Assembly: GCA_016196065.1 (NCBI GenBank)
Contig: JACPYL010000012.1
Location: 620,001 to 684,000, forward strand
DNA length: 64,000 bases
Direction of reading: 5' to 3'
Source of the DNA: Acidobacteriota bacterium
Lineage (GTDB): Bacteria > Acidobacteriota > Terriglobia > Terriglobales > Acidobacteriaceae
The translations under genes were made by a program, and so were the position numbers. Below, piece by piece: positions 52,268-61,792 of the stretch; the first letter of the stretch is position 1; each line of letters begins with the position of its first letter. Under the pieces are notes generated by a model, which was given only the letters and a program-made list of their open reading frames with translations, did no database searches and was not told the DNA's origin.

Positions 52268-52978
52268 CTATGAGGCGATGGCCTGCAATGCGATCCGATT
52301 CGCGATCACGAGGGTTGAGCCTTCCAGGCGGATCAACTCTTTTCGTTTCAGATCACTCAGCAGGCGGGTCACGGTTTCTCGCGAGGATCCGATCATTTGA
52401 GCGATTTCTTCATGGGTGAAATTTGAGGCGACGCGCACCTCCAAGTTGCGTGGCTCTTTCGCGGCCCACGAAAGTAGAAGGCGAGCTAGTTTCTCGGTGG
52501 AACTGCGCGCGAGGAGAAGATCGTGGACATCGTGGAAGGCCGATCCGATCTCCTGCCCCAGAAGCCGCGCGCATGCCAGCGCGGCGTGACTATTGCAGCT
52601 GACCAGGTTGAGAAAGCTTTCGCGGTCGACGAATTTGATCTGACAAAGCTCAAGCGTGGTTGCTTCGATCGGGGAGGGCGTACCGGAAACGACTGCACTC
52701 AAGCCGAGCACCTGGCGATCGCCCGCGACCTTGAGAATGACGGTCTTGCCGTCTTTCGCTTGCACGGAAAGTTTTACGCGGCCGGAGCAGACGATGAAAA
52801 CGCCGCGTGGCGATTGTCCTTCCGTCATCAGCAGGGCATCGGGCGGGTACAGTGTGAGGTGTCCCATGCCATGTAACTCGGCCAGGAGCGGATCCGGCAG
52901 GGAGCAGAAATCGCCCTCCCGGCGCAACGTGCAGCTTAGACAACCGTCGGAAAACATGAAGCGGCGAGGCACACGCAT
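52268..52978 (-). CDS. Crp/Fnr-family regulator with N-terminal Cys cluster
   Basis: Of the possible starts I use the ATG at 52978 (236 residues); an upstream ATG at 53074 and one at 52957 are less likely. The N-terminus has Cys13, Cys16 and Cys25 (GCLSCTLRREGDFC), a C-x2-C-x8-C array like the iron-sulfur ligands of FNR. A cNMP-binding beta-roll (RGVFIVCSGRVKLSVQ, AGDRQVLGLSAVVSG) and a C-terminal winged helix (FTHEEIAQMIGSSRETVTRLLSDLKRKELIRLEG) follow. The E-x3-R DNA-reading residues are in SSRETVTRLL. A metal or redox sensor is plausible. Confidence 0.88.
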   Translation of the reverse strand: MRVPRRFMFSDGCLSCTLRREGDFCSLPDPLLAELHGMGHLTLYPPDALLMTEGQSPRGVFIVCSGRVKLSVQAKDGKTVILKVAGDRQVLGLSAVVSGTPSPIEATTLELCQIKFVDRESFLNLVSCNSHAALACARLLGQEIGSAFHDVHDLLLARSSTEKLARLLLSWAAKEPRNLEVRVASNFTHEEIAQMIGSSRETVTRLLSDLKRKELIRLEGSTLVIANRIALQAIAS

Positions 52979-53188
52979 AGAATTCCTGCTCGCCACAATC
53001 GGGCCAGTCGATGTCGCGGTCGCGGAGAAACTGAAGGTGCCGAGCATGCTTCGACGGTGCACCCTAACAGCCATCTCGCCGGCATTCGCGAATCAAAGAA
53101 AGCAGGCTAGTTACTGCGGAACTAGAGTTCGATGAAGGAGTTCACTCGACGGAGGGTTGGCAAGATTGCCCAAAAACTCGGCAGGGCA

Positions 53189-55300
53189 TCAATCCAAATA
53201 TTCAGTACGCGATATGCCAAGTTTCTGAAGCTTGTATTGAAGGGTGGTGCGTTTCAGTCCCAAACGGGCTGATGCTCCGCGCGGGCCGGAGAGAACACCT
53301 CGGGTCTGGCGCAGGATGTCGATGATGTGGTCCCGCTCGCGGTCGCGCAGGGTGCCTTCCGAGCCATTTTGCCGGCGAGCAATTTCTTGTCGTAACTCGG
53401 TCAGGGGAGCACGTAGCACCGAGCCTTCGGAAAGGATTACAGAGCGTTCAATGAAATTCTCCAGTTCTCGAATGTTGCCCGGCCAGTTCCACTGCATCAT
53501 GGCGTCCAATGCTTCCTGGGGAACGGTTTCAATATGGCGGCCTAACCGTGCCGAGGACTTTTCAACGAAATGGCGAACCAGCGCCGGAATGTCTTCGCGG
53601 CGTTCACGCAGTGCAGGGAGATGGAGCGGAAAAACATGCAGCCGGTAGAAAAGATCGCTGCGAAACTGTTTCTGTTCCACCGCGAGCGACAGATCCCGAT
53701 TGGTGGCGGCAATCAGACGTGTGTCCACGCGAATGGTCCGCGTGCCGCCCAGACGTTCGAACTCCTGATCCTGCAGTACCCGGAGCAATTTGGGCTGCAG
53801 TTCGAGAGCGATTTCGCCGATCTCGTCGAGAAACAGAGTGCCCTTGTCGGCCAACTCGAGCCTGCCAATCTTCTGGCTCACGGCGCCGGTGAAGGCGCCT
53901 TTTTCGTGTCCGAATAACTCACTCTCGAGCAGGCCGGTCGGAATGGCGGCGCAGTTCAGTTTGATGAGGCTACGCTCCTTGCGCCGGCTCATGCTATGGA
54001 TTGAGCGCGCGATGCGTTCTTTGCCGGTGCCGGTTTCGCCGGTGATCAGCACCGTGGAATCGGTCGCCGCAACAATCGAGGCGTAGTCCAGAACACTTTT
54101 CAGCGCAGGGCTACGGCCTACAATTTCGTTCCACCGCATCTCGCCGCGGATTTCACCTTCGAGCTGGCGCTTATCGCTGGCCAGGCGGTGTTTTAACTGC
54201 GCGATTTCGCGATGGGCACTGGCATTCCGGATTGCGGAGGCAATCAGGTTCGCTACCTGCTGCAGGTATTCGATATTGGCCGGACTGAATGCGTTCTTCT
54301 CCGTACTCCCCAAGTTGAGGGTTCCCCACGGCCGATCGGCGGCAATCAGGGGGACGTTGACTAACGACTGTACTCCGGTCGTACGCAAGGTGTTGCCGAG
54401 TGGCGTATCCAGCCGGGCCAGGTCTTCTGCGGTCCAGACGACCGCTTTGCGCGTTTCGAGAGCGCGCCGCGAGAGAGCTTGTTTCACTGGTACATGATCG
54501 CCCTGAGCGTGATATGCGTCCCAGGGATGGGTATCGGCGGCATATCGACGCAACGACGTACCATCTTCTTCCAGCAACGTGAGTGCGGAAAAGTCGTGAC
54601 GGATGATTCCGTGGAGGTCGGCGAGAATATTCGCAGACAGATCCTCCAAGTCCAGGTTTGTGCCGAGATCCCTGCCGATTGTGACCAGGCCCTGCAGTCG
54701 TTCGAGCTGAATCTCCGTCGCATGATAAGCTTCCCGATTTTCCAGAGCGAAGGCGAGCACGTATGCGATGCGCCGCAAGAATTCCAAGTCCGCCGCGTCG
54801 GGAACACCGGGACGAGTTGTGCCGATGCCGAGCGCTCCGAAACGGTTTCCCGGTGTGGTCAGGGGCTCCGCGGAATAGGAACGCACGCCCTGTTGACGGA
54901 GTTCCTCCGTGCAGAGCGGGAAGCGCTTCTCCGATTCTACGTCGGCGATGGTCACCGCCTGCTGATGCGTCCAGATCCACCCGCCGAAACAGTCTTCTAC
55001 CGCAAAACCATCGAACTGTCCGTGGTCTTCGGGTCCCTTCCAGTAGTGGGTGATCATGCAGTTCTGGATAGGGTCATAGAGGGCGAATTTCAGGTAGTCG
55101 CAAGCGGTGACGCTGAGAATGCGGGGGGCTAATTCTTTGAGGATGTCGGGAAGGCTGGGTGCCCGAACGACGAGTTCGGTGGCCTCAACAAGCAACTGAT
55201 CCCGATTAACAACTATTTGTTCTGAGGCTGGCCGTTGAACGTACGGCAGGTCGGTTTGGCGACGCGCATCTTCTCCTGTGCGAGGAGAGTTCTCCGCCAT
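53189..55300 (-). CDS. Sigma-54-dependent regulator with two GAF domains
   Basis: This 703-residue bacterial enhancer-binding protein is FhlA-like. Two GAF domains occupy about residues 35-180 and 210-370; a short coiled coil ([22 protein letters not shown]) leads to the AAA+ domain with Walker A GETGTGKE, the sigma-54 contact loop GAFTGA (468-473), Walker [10 protein letters not shown] and the R-finger region. The C-terminal Fis-like helix-turn-helix is [21 protein letters not shown]. The GAF ligand is unknown. The divergent gene at 55601 or distant operons could be targets; no -24/-12 promoter was found nearby. Confidence 0.95.
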   Translation of the reverse strand: MAENSPRTGEDARRQTDLPYVQRPASEQIVVNRDQLLVEATELVVRAPSLPDILKELAPRILSVTACDYLKFALYDPIQNCMITHYWKGPEDHGQFDGFAVEDCFGGWIWTHQQAVTIADVESEKRFPLCTEELRQQGVRSYSAEPLTTPGNRFGALGIGTTRPGVPDAADLEFLRRIAYVLAFALENREAYHATEIQLERLQGLVTIGRDLGTNLDLEDLSANILADLHGIIRHDFSALTLLEEDGTSLRRYAADTHPWDAYHAQGDHVPVKQALSRRALETRKAVVWTAEDLARLDTPLGNTLRTTGVQSLVNVPLIAADRPWGTLNLGSTEKNAFSPANIEYLQQVANLIASAIRNASAHREIAQLKHRLASDKRQLEGEIRGEMRWNEIVGRSPALKSVLDYASIVAATDSTVLITGETGTGKERIARSIHSMSRRKERSLIKLNCAAIPTGLLESELFGHEKGAFTGAVSQKIGRLELADKGTLFLDEIGEIALELQPKLLRVLQDQEFERLGGTRTIRVDTRLIAATNRDLSLAVEQKQFRSDLFYRLHVFPLHLPALRERREDIPALVRHFVEKSSARLGRHIETVPQEALDAMMQWNWPGNIRELENFIERSVILSEGSVLRAPLTELRQEIARRQNGSEGTLRDRERDHIIDILRQTRGVLSGPRGASARLGLKRTTLQYKLQKLGISRTEYLD

Positions 55301-55600
55301 GTGCGTACCTCATCAATTCTTCCGCACGGTTACAGCGCCGGGCAGCAGATTTGGAGCGTCAGATTATCGGGTGGTCGCCCTCCGCTTTGTAAGGCGGTGC
55401 GACGGGAGTTTCTGGAACATCTGGCACGCAGTCGCCAGTTCCTCAGTTGGGAACCGGTCGTTCTCTCCCGGACGGGAGCCCCCTCAGGTCAGCGTCACCA
55501 GTTTTTCGGATCGTGCTTATAAAACCAAAACACTGTATCTTAGCTGTTAGTAATTAGCAAACCAAGGATTTTCAAGGGTTTATCGAATAGGATTCCCGTT
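55301..55600. other. 300-bp intergenic region upstream of the GAF-sigma54 gene
   Basis: No gene or clear repeat is visible. The last 60 bases are AT-rich (TAGTAATTAGCAAACC, TTATCGAATAGG) and probably hold the promoter of the small gene at 55601. Confidence 0.4.
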
Positions 55601-55843
55601 ATGGCACGCGGCTTTGAAAGTAAGTCGGTGGAGCAACAGCAGGCTGAGATGCTGGATCGCCGTCCTCGGAACGGTCCACCCCCGACTTTGGCCGAGCAAG
55701 ACAAGAACCGCAAGCGGCAAGGCCTTTTGTTGTCCCGAACCAACCTGGAGCGACAACTGGGAGCGGCTGCGAATCCCCGACATCGCCAGATGTTAACTGA
55801 GGGTATCGCCGAACTCGACCGGCAACTGGCTTTACTGCAATGA
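55601..55843 (+). CDS. Hypothetical small helical protein
   Basis: This is an 80-residue hydrophilic protein: MARGFESKSVEQQQAEMLDRRPR then LAEQDKNRKRQGLLLSRTNLERQLGAAANPRHRQMLTEGIAELDRQL. It is highly charged and Gln-rich, with a probable long amphipathic helix or coiled coil and no membrane segment. I believe similar short proteins occur in other Acidobacteriota, but I do not know their role. It sits ahead of purS, with about 100 bases between, and is divergent from the GAF-sigma54 gene. Confidence 0.6.
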   Translation: MARGFESKSVEQQQAEMLDRRPRNGPPPTLAEQDKNRKRQGLLLSRTNLERQLGAAANPRHRQMLTEGIAELDRQLALLQ

Positions 55844-55946
55844 TTTACGCTTGAAAGAGGAATTCTTCCCTCCGTTCCTTTCGATACCCGCTATAACGAA
55901 AAGCAGAGTCGAGAAGCGCATGTCTCACGTTATAATGAGGGTGCTC

Positions 55947-56192
55947 ATGAAGGCCTACGTTTACGTTTCGCTAAAGAAGAGCGTGCTCGATCCCCAGGGA
56001 AAAACCATCCAGGGTGCGCTCCATAAGATGGGATACAAAGGGTTGCAGGACGTGCGACAGGGTAAGTACTTTGAATTGTCGCTGAACGGCGGCCTTTCCA
56101 AGGATCAAGCCCATGCCGAAGTCGAGCGGATTGCGCGCGAAGTCCTTACTAACCCGGTGATCGAAGAGTTTCGTTTCTCCCTCGAAGAATAG
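55947..56192 (+). CDS. purS: Phosphoribosylformylglycinamidine synthase subunit PurS
   Basis: PurS is the small subunit of the three-part FGAM synthase (PurS-PurQ-PurL). The ATG at 55947 with GAGG seven bases upstream gives 81 residues, the usual size, beginning MKAYVYVSLKKSVLDPQGKTI; an ATG at 55935 would add four residues. The PurS pattern is GALHKMGYKGLQDVRQGKYFEL and TNPVIEEFRFSLEE. No purQ or purL is within the window; the next gene is glmS, 93 bases away. Confidence 0.93.
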   Translation: MKAYVYVSLKKSVLDPQGKTIQGALHKMGYKGLQDVRQGKYFELSLNGGLSKDQAHAEVERIAREVLTNPVIEEFRFSLEE

Positions 56193-56285
56193 TTTTCAGC
56201 TCTTACCCTAGCGGCGAGCCGAAGATCGTCAAGAAGACCCGAAAGAATACCGTCCCCCAACCATTGAACGAAGGAGTCATCATCC

Positions 56286-58160
56286 ATGTGCGGCATTGTC
56301 GGATATGTGGGGAAGAAGGATGTTGTCCCGGTCATCATCGAAGGCCTGCGGCGTCTTGAGTATCGCGGGTACGACTCTGCCGGAATTGCCGTAGCCGGCA
56401 ATGGCGAAGGCTTGCAGATCCGGCGCGCCGAGGGCAAACTGCGGAACCTGGAAGAAGTGATCCGCGCAAAGCCGCTGGATGGAACGTTTGGCATCGGGCA
56501 TACGCGCTGGGCCACGCATGGCCGTCCGACAGAAGAGAACGCCCACCCGCATCGGGATTGCACCGGCCAGATCGTGGTCGTGCATAACGGGATTGTCGAA
56601 AATTACCTTTCGCTCAAACGCAGGCTAAAAGAAGAAGGCCACAAGTTCACGACCGAAACCGATACGGAAGTGATTGCCCACCTGATCGAGAATCATTACT
56701 TGAAAACTGGTAATGGACATCGTCCTACGCTCGAAGATGCCGTGCGAAAAACCGTGAAGGAACTGACGGGCGTGTTCGCGCTGGTCGTGATCGCGGTCGA
56801 TGATCCAAACAAGATTGTGGCGGCTCGGAATGGTCCGCCGGTTGTGATCGGAATTGGCAAGGACGAATATTTTGTGGCGTCCGACGTGCCCGCGCTGCTG
56901 GAACACACGCGCGATCTTTTCTTTCTGGCCGACGGGGACCTGGCGGTGATTACGCAGTCGGGAGTGAAGGTTTCCGATTTCGACGGCAAAGCCGTGGATC
57001 GCCCGGTGCAGCGCATCACCTGGGATCCGATCATGGCGGAAAAGGGCGGATTCAAGCATTTCATGCTCAAGGAAATCTACGAGCAGCCGCGTACGATCCG
57101 CGACACGACCATTGGGCGCGTTTCGCAGGACACGGGAAGGATTTTTCTCGACGAGATGCACGTCAGCGACGCTGAGTTCAAGGCGCTGAAGAAAATCAAT
57201 ATCACTGCCTGCGGTACCAGTTGGCACGCAGGGTTGGCGGGCAAGTTCATGATCGAGAGTTTGGCCAGAGTCCCCGTCGAAGTCGATTATGCCAGCGAGT
57301 GGCGTTATCGCGATCCCATCATGGGGCCGGACACGATGACGCTGGTGATCTCGCAGTCCGGTGAAACGGCCGACACGATCGCCGCGCAGCGGGAAGCAAA
57401 AGCCAAAGGCTCGAAGACCCTCGCCATCTGCAACGTGGTCGGATCGATGATTACCCGGGAAGCGGCGGGAACGATCTATACGCATGCCGGCCCGGAAATT
57501 GGCGTTGCGTCGACCAAGGCGTTCAGCGGGCAACTTACTGCGCTGTATCTATTCGCGTTGTATCTCGCACAAGTGCGCGGCACGTTGGCTCCGGAACAAG
57601 CCAAAGCACTGGTGCAGGAACTCACCCACATTCCCGGGAAACTGGAACAGCTTCTTACGCACGACCAGGCCTGTGAAGATCTCGCCAAAATTTACGGACG
57701 GGCACAGGACTTCCTCTTCCTCGGCCGCGGCATTCACTATCCCATCGCTCTCGAAGGGGCGCTTAAGTTAAAGGAAATTTCCTACATCCACGCGGAAGGA
57801 TATCCGGCGGGAGAAATGAAACACGGTCCGAACGCGTTGATCGATGAAAACCTGCCGGTAGTGATCATTGCGACCCGTGATGTGAACAGTCCTGCATCGA
57901 TGACACGCTACGAGAAAACGATTTCGAACCTGCAGGAAGTCAAAGCGCGCTCCGGCATTGTGATCGCGCTCGCGACTGAGGGCGACGACGAAATTGCCGG
58001 GAACGCCGATCATGTCCTCTATGTTCCTCCGGCGCCGGAAGAGTTGTCGGCGATTCTGGAAATTGTTCCCCTGCAACTACTGGCGTATCACATCGCGGTG
58101 CGCAGAGGATGCGACGTGGACCAGCCGCGAAATCTGGCAAAGTCGGTGACGGTAGAATAG
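56286..58160 (+). CDS. glmS: Glutamine-fructose-6-phosphate aminotransferase (isomerizing)
   Basis: GlmS makes glucosamine 6-phosphate for cell-wall and LPS precursors. This 624-residue protein begins [16 protein letters not shown] with the catalytic Cys2. The N-terminal class II glutaminase domain shows [36 protein letters not shown] and [12 protein letters not shown]. Two SIS domains follow ([76 protein letters not shown]) and the C-terminal [13 protein letters not shown]. The length is normal. No glmS ribozyme is evident in the 93-base upstream gap. Confidence 0.97.
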   Translation: MCGIVGYVGKKDVVPVIIEGLRRLEYRGYDSAGIAVAGNGEGLQIRRAEGKLRNLEEVIRAKPLDGTFGIGHTRWATHGRPTEENAHPHRDCTGQIVVVHNGIVENYLSLKRRLKEEGHKFTTETDTEVIAHLIENHYLKTGNGHRPTLEDAVRKTVKELTGVFALVVIAVDDPNKIVAARNGPPVVIGIGKDEYFVASDVPALLEHTRDLFFLADGDLAVITQSGVKVSDFDGKAVDRPVQRITWDPIMAEKGGFKHFMLKEIYEQPRTIRDTTIGRVSQDTGRIFLDEMHVSDAEFKALKKINITACGTSWHAGLAGKFMIESLARVPVEVDYASEWRYRDPIMGPDTMTLVISQSGETADTIAAQREAKAKGSKTLAICNVVGSMITREAAGTIYTHAGPEIGVASTKAFSGQLTALYLFALYLAQVRGTLAPEQAKALVQELTHIPGKLEQLLTHDQACEDLAKIYGRAQDFLFLGRGIHYPIALEGALKLKEISYIHAEGYPAGEMKHGPNALIDENLPVVIIATRDVNSPASMTRYEKTISNLQEVKARSGIVIALATEGDDEIAGNADHVLYVPPAPEELSAILEIVPLQLLAYHIAVRRGCDVDQPRNLAKSVTVE

Positions 58161-58203
58161 CGAGCGGGCGATTTCCGGCCGTATCGGCAGAGCGACGCAG
58201 GGT

Positions 58204-58659
58204 ATGCAAAAGATCCACAGAACAATTGCGTTGGCGGTGGTGCTATATGTTGGCACTCCACTGCTTTTGCGTGGCCAGGCTGCACCGGAGAATTTGATCC
58301 ATGTAGAAATCGCCGGGTTGCGCAGCGAAAAAGGCCAGGTTCTGTGCGCGCTGTTTTCCTCTGCTGCTGATTTTCCGAGGCGAGGCGACAAGGCAGTCGC
58401 ACACGCCGGCTCCGGGATATCGCAGGGCCGCGCGGTTTGCGATTTTCCGAACATCGCGCCGGGAACTTATGCGGTCTCGGCTTTTCACGACGAAAATTCT
58501 AACTCCAAAATGGACTCCAATTTTCTGGGAATTCCCCGGGAGGGCGTCGGTGCCTCGAACGATGCCAAGGGCCGCTTTGGACCGCCGAAATTTGATGCTG
58601 CCTCCTTTCGTTTTGCAGGCGGTCGCGCTGACCTCAAGATCACCCTCAGCTACCTGTAG
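58204..58659 (+). CDS. Secreted DUF2141-domain protein
   Basis: This 151-residue protein has a signal peptide (AVVLYVGTPLLLRGQA) and one DUF2141 domain. The family pattern is HVEIAGLRSEKGQVLCALFSSAADFP ... CDFPNIAPGTYAVSAFHDENSNSKMDSNFLGIPREGVGASNDAKGRFGPP. A Ca-binding-like D-x-N-x-N-x-K-x-D stretch lies in the middle. Such proteins are exported; their function is not established. It follows glmS by 43 bases on the same strand and is probably transcribed with it. Confidence 0.9.
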   Translation: MQKIHRTIALAVVLYVGTPLLLRGQAAPENLIHVEIAGLRSEKGQVLCALFSSAADFPRRGDKAVAHAGSGISQGRAVCDFPNIAPGTYAVSAFHDENSNSKMDSNFLGIPREGVGASNDAKGRFGPPKFDAASFRFAGGRADLKITLSYL

Positions 58660-58728
58660 CTGACCGCCCGCACGCCCTGTTCGCCCCTTGAGGCCTTACA
58701 ATACTTGCGATTCCAAGGAGATCTCCCC

Positions 58729-59724
58729 GTGTACGTTGCCGACAGCCATCGCTACGATTCCATGCAATATCGCCGCTCGGGACGCAGTGGCATTCACCTT
58801 CCCGCCATTTCGCTTGGCCTGTGGCACAACTTCGGCGGTGTGGATAATTTCGAGAACGCGCGCGCCATGTTGCGCCGTGCATTCGACTTGGGTATCACGC
58901 ATTTTGATCTGGCGAACAACTATGGTCCTCCCTACGGATCGGCGGAAGAGAATTTCGGCCAGATTCTGAAAAAGGACTTCCTCCCGTACCGCGACGAACT
59001 GATTATTTCGACCAAGGCAGGCTGGGACATGTGGCCGGGGCCTTATGGAGATCTCGGCTCGCGGAAATACATCCTGGCGAGCCTCGATCAGAGCCTGAAG
59101 CGGATGGGGCTGGAGTATGTCGACATTTTTTATCATCACCGTCCCGACCCTGATACGCCCATGGAAGAGTCACTGGGCGCGCTCGATACGGCTGTTCGTT
59201 CGGGAAGGGCGCTCTATGCCGGGATCTCGGCTTACAACGCGAAGCAGACAGCCGAAGCAATCAAGATCATGCGTGCGCTGGGGACGCCCTGCCTGATTCA
59301 CCAGCCGAAGTATTCCATGCTGGTGCGCGATCCTGAGCAGGGACTGCTCGATGAGCTGGGAAAAGAAGGCGTGGGTTGCATCGTATTCAGCCCTCTGGCG
59401 CAAGGACTGCTTTCCGATCGCTATCTGCAGGGCATCCCCACCGACTCGCGGGCGGCGCGCGATTTTTTTCTAAAGAAGAAAGACATCGACGAGCGCAAGG
59501 TCGCCATGCTGCGTGAGTTGAACAAACTGGCGCAGCAACGCGGGCAATCGCTGGCGGAGATGGCTGTTTCGTGGGTGTTGCGCGATCCGCGCGTCACCAG
59601 CGCCCTGGTTGGAACGAGCAAAGTGCAGCAGGTGGACGACAACGTGGCCGCGCTCAAGAACCTGAAGTTCTCGAGCGAGGAGTTGAAGAAGATCGACGGC
59701 ATTCTCGCGGGGACGGGGGCTTAG
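58729..59724 (+). CDS. Aldo/keto reductase (YghZ/Gpr-like)
   Basis: This 331-residue oxidoreductase starts with the GTG at 58729, with AAGGAG eight bases upstream. The AKR tetrad is Asp60 and Tyr65 (FDLANNYGPPYG), Lys96 (ISTKAG) and His137 (FYHHRPDPDTPMEE). The SGIHLPAISLGLWHNFG and FYHHRPDPDTPMEES segments are like E. coli YghZ (L-glyceraldehyde-3-phosphate reductase) and the AKR14/AKR6 group. Its substrate is therefore likely a small aldehyde, though not proven. Hairpin repeats follow before the next gene. Confidence 0.94.
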   Translation: MYVADSHRYDSMQYRRSGRSGIHLPAISLGLWHNFGGVDNFENARAMLRRAFDLGITHFDLANNYGPPYGSAEENFGQILKKDFLPYRDELIISTKAGWDMWPGPYGDLGSRKYILASLDQSLKRMGLEYVDIFYHHRPDPDTPMEESLGALDTAVRSGRALYAGISAYNAKQTAEAIKIMRALGTPCLIHQPKYSMLVRDPEQGLLDELGKEGVGCIVFSPLAQGLLSDRYLQGIPTDSRAARDFFLKKKDIDERKVAMLRELNKLAQQRGQSLAEMAVSWVLRDPRVTSALVGTSKVQQVDDNVAALKNLKFSSEELKKIDGILAGTGA

Positions 59725-59748
59725 GTGGAGCCGACGCGTTCTTTGTAA

Positions 59749-59819
59749 AGACGCGGCTTGCCGCGTCTCCGGGCCACCGAAACGTTGTCAATGTAGAGGG
59801 CGACGGGGCAAGCCCCGTC
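59749..59819. repeat. Two REP-like hairpins after the aldo/keto reductase
   Basis: AGACGCGG-CTTG-CCGCGTCT at 59749-59768 and GACGGGGC-AA-GCCCCGTC at 59802-59819 are perfect hairpins in one 150-base gap, flanked by GTAGAGG and CTCTACG words. They look like acidobacterial palindromic repeats and may also terminate the aldo/keto reductase transcript. Confidence 0.75.
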
Positions 59820-59882
59820 TCTACGTCAAGAATCATCGACTTGCCTGATTCGAAACGCGACACCGCGTCATCCAAACAAATA

Positions 59883-60605
59883 ATGGCACAATTTCAAACT
59901 CTACGGGCTAGGCTGGCGCGCGCTACTGCTCTCTCCGATTTCACCAAGCACCTCGAATTTGAAGTGATCGGTATGCAGCGACTCGGCTTTGTTCCGGGCC
60001 AGTGGCTTTCGCTGAAGGCTTCGACTCCGGAGGGCGAAGAAATTACCCGTGCATATTCGATCGCGTCGGCGCCTTCGGAAGACGCTCGTTTCGCATTCTG
60101 CCTGAATCGCGTGCAGGACGGCTTCATGTCGAACCATCTCTGTAGCATGGCCGAGGGCGAGGAGATTACTTTTCAAGGGCCGTTTGGGAATTTCATTCTG
60201 CGTCCGCCGTTGCGGGATACAGTATTCATCGCGACCGGGACCGGCGTCGCTCCCTATCGGTCGATGCTGCATTGGCTGCTGGCAGATCCGCATCGACATG
60301 AGGGAAAGCAATTCTGGCTGCTGTTCGGTGTGCGTTCTGAGCAGGACCTCTATTACCGGGAAGAGTTTGAACGGCTCGCCGCCGAACACTCTAATTTCCA
60401 TTTTCTGCCCACCCTCAGTCGGGGAGAGTCGGAATGGAAGGGCCTGCGGGGATATGTCCAGCAGCATTTGCTGGAAATTGTCGGCGACCGCACCGATATG
60501 CACGCCTACATCTGCGGTCTCGACAAGATGGTGAGTGCGAATCGCGAATTGTTGAAATCGCGAGGCTGGGATCGGAAGCAGATTCTGTACGAGAAATACG
60601 ACTAG
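59883..60605 (+). CDS. Ferredoxin-NADP-reductase-type flavoprotein
   Basis: This is a 240-residue FAD/NAD(P)H oxidoreductase of the FNR/flavohemoprotein-reductase fold. ATG at 59883 gives MAQFQTLRARLARATALSDFTKHLEF. FAD motif: TRAYSIASAPSED (R-x-Y-S). NAD(P)H motif: FIATGTGVAPYRSMLHWLL, FGVRSEQDLYYREEF, and CGLDKMV near the end, with C-terminal KQILYEKYD. No ferredoxin or [2Fe-2S] domain is attached, so its partner is elsewhere. It may serve an electron-transfer chain or a P450. The next gene is 53 bases downstream. Confidence 0.9.
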   Translation: MAQFQTLRARLARATALSDFTKHLEFEVIGMQRLGFVPGQWLSLKASTPEGEEITRAYSIASAPSEDARFAFCLNRVQDGFMSNHLCSMAEGEEITFQGPFGNFILRPPLRDTVFIATGTGVAPYRSMLHWLLADPHRHEGKQFWLLFGVRSEQDLYYREEFERLAAEHSNFHFLPTLSRGESEWKGLRGYVQQHLLEIVGDRTDMHAYICGLDKMVSANRELLKSRGWDRKQILYEKYD

Positions 60606-60658
60606 CAGCAGTCAGTACTCAGCATTTAGCCAAACTCTAAAACCCTGGAGCCCGCGCA

Positions 60659-61243
60659 GTGTCCACGAAAAAATCTGTTGTCCGATGTGCGTGGGCCAGG
60701 AACGATCTCGCCATTGCTTATCACGATGCGGAGTGGGGAGTGCCGCAGCATGATGACCGTGTGCTTTTCGAGTTCCTGATTCTGGAAGGTGCGCAGGCCG
60801 GTCTCAGTTGGGACACCATCCTGAACAAGCGAGAGAACTACCGTGCGGCTTTCAGTGGTTTTGATCCCGAGAAAATTGCACGCTATGACGGGCGAAAACG
60901 GCAGGCGCTGATGCAGGATGCAGGCATTGTCCGCAACCGCTTAAAGATTGCCGCGGCCGTACAAAATGCCAAGTCATTTCTGGCAATACAAGAAGAGTTC
61001 GGATCGTTTGACAAATATATCTGGCAGTTCGTCGCAGGTAAGCCTCGTCGCAACGCATGGAAGGCCGGACAAAAGCTTCCAGCCAGCACTGCGGAGTCGG
61101 ATGCGATGAGCAAAGACCTTAAGAAGCGCGGGTTCACGTTTGTGGGCACGACGATTTGCTACGCGTTTATGCAGGCGATGGGGATGGTGAACGATCATGC
61201 CGTCGAGTGCTTTCGATATCGCGAGGTCGGCCGTCAGGGTTAG
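60659..61243 (+). CDS. tag: DNA-3-methyladenine glycosylase I
   Basis: Tag removes 3-methyladenine from alkylated DNA. The GTG at 60659 follows TGGAG by eight bases. The 194-residue protein shows the Tag zinc site: Cys10 and His22 (VVRCAWARNDLAIAYHDAEWGVPQ) plus C-terminal His and Cys in VNDHAVECFRY. FEFLILEGAQAGLSWDTILNKRENYRAAF, KFVGTTICYAFMQAMGMV-type motifs and the helix-hairpin-helix core are present. It is complete. Confidence 0.95.
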   Translation: MSTKKSVVRCAWARNDLAIAYHDAEWGVPQHDDRVLFEFLILEGAQAGLSWDTILNKRENYRAAFSGFDPEKIARYDGRKRQALMQDAGIVRNRLKIAAAVQNAKSFLAIQEEFGSFDKYIWQFVAGKPRRNAWKAGQKLPASTAESDAMSKDLKKRGFTFVGTTICYAFMQAMGMVNDHAVECFRYREVGRQG

Positions 61244-61307
61244 TGGGATGAGAATGGTTCTCATCTAAATCCCGAATGCTGTGGACGTTGAACGATCGGA
61301 GAAACCA

Positions 61308-61775
61308 ATGAACGCTTTATTACTTGCACTCGGCATCGGAATCGTAGCCGGACTGCGGGCCATGACCGCTCCCGCAGTTGTGGCGTGGGCGGCTTATCTG
61401 GGCTGGCTCAACCTGACGGGATCCTATTTTGCATTCATGGGATCGAAGTGGACTGTGGCGATCTTCACACTCGCTGCGCTCAGCGAGTTTGTAACCGATC
61501 AGCTTCCGCGGACACCGGCCCGCACAACCGCCGGACCGCTCTCCGCGCGAATCGTAATGGGCGCGCTGACCGGATCGTGCGTGGCCGTATCAGGAGGGAA
61601 TTCCCTGATAACAGGAGCGGTAATCGGCGCAATCGGGGGCGTCGTTGGCGCTTTCGCCGGATATAAGGCGCGCGTCGGACTAGTGAAGAGTCTCGGTGTC
61701 CCGGATTTTGCGGTTGCCATCCCCGAGGATCTGTTGGCGATTGGGTTGGCGCTCCTGCTGGTCCGGCACGGATAG
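61308..61775 (+). CDS. DUF4126-family membrane protein
   Basis: This 155-residue inner-membrane protein starts at ATG 61308 with GGAG seven bases upstream. Four or more hydrophobic segments (ALLLALGIGIVAGLRAMTAPAVVAWAAYLGWL, TVAIFTLAALSEFVTDQL, LITGAVIGAIGGVVGAFAGY, VAIPEDLLAIGLALLLVRHG) match the DUF4126 pattern, including GLRAMTAPAV and DQLPRTPART. Function not known. It precedes the RAYT element. Confidence 0.87.
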   Translation: MNALLLALGIGIVAGLRAMTAPAVVAWAAYLGWLNLTGSYFAFMGSKWTVAIFTLAALSEFVTDQLPRTPARTTAGPLSARIVMGALTGSCVAVSGGNSLITGAVIGAIGGVVGAFAGYKARVGLVKSLGVPDFAVAIPEDLLAIGLALLLVRHG

Positions 61776-61792
61776 CGCCGGAGACCGGCTGG

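Noticed and set aside
55422-55437. TGGCAC motif as a sigma-54 -24 element near the GAF-sigma54 gene
   Set aside because: The matching TTGC at -12 is absent.
56193-56285. glmS ribozyme in the gap before glmS
   Set aside because: The gap is only 93 bases and I see none of the pseudoknot core expected of the ribozyme.
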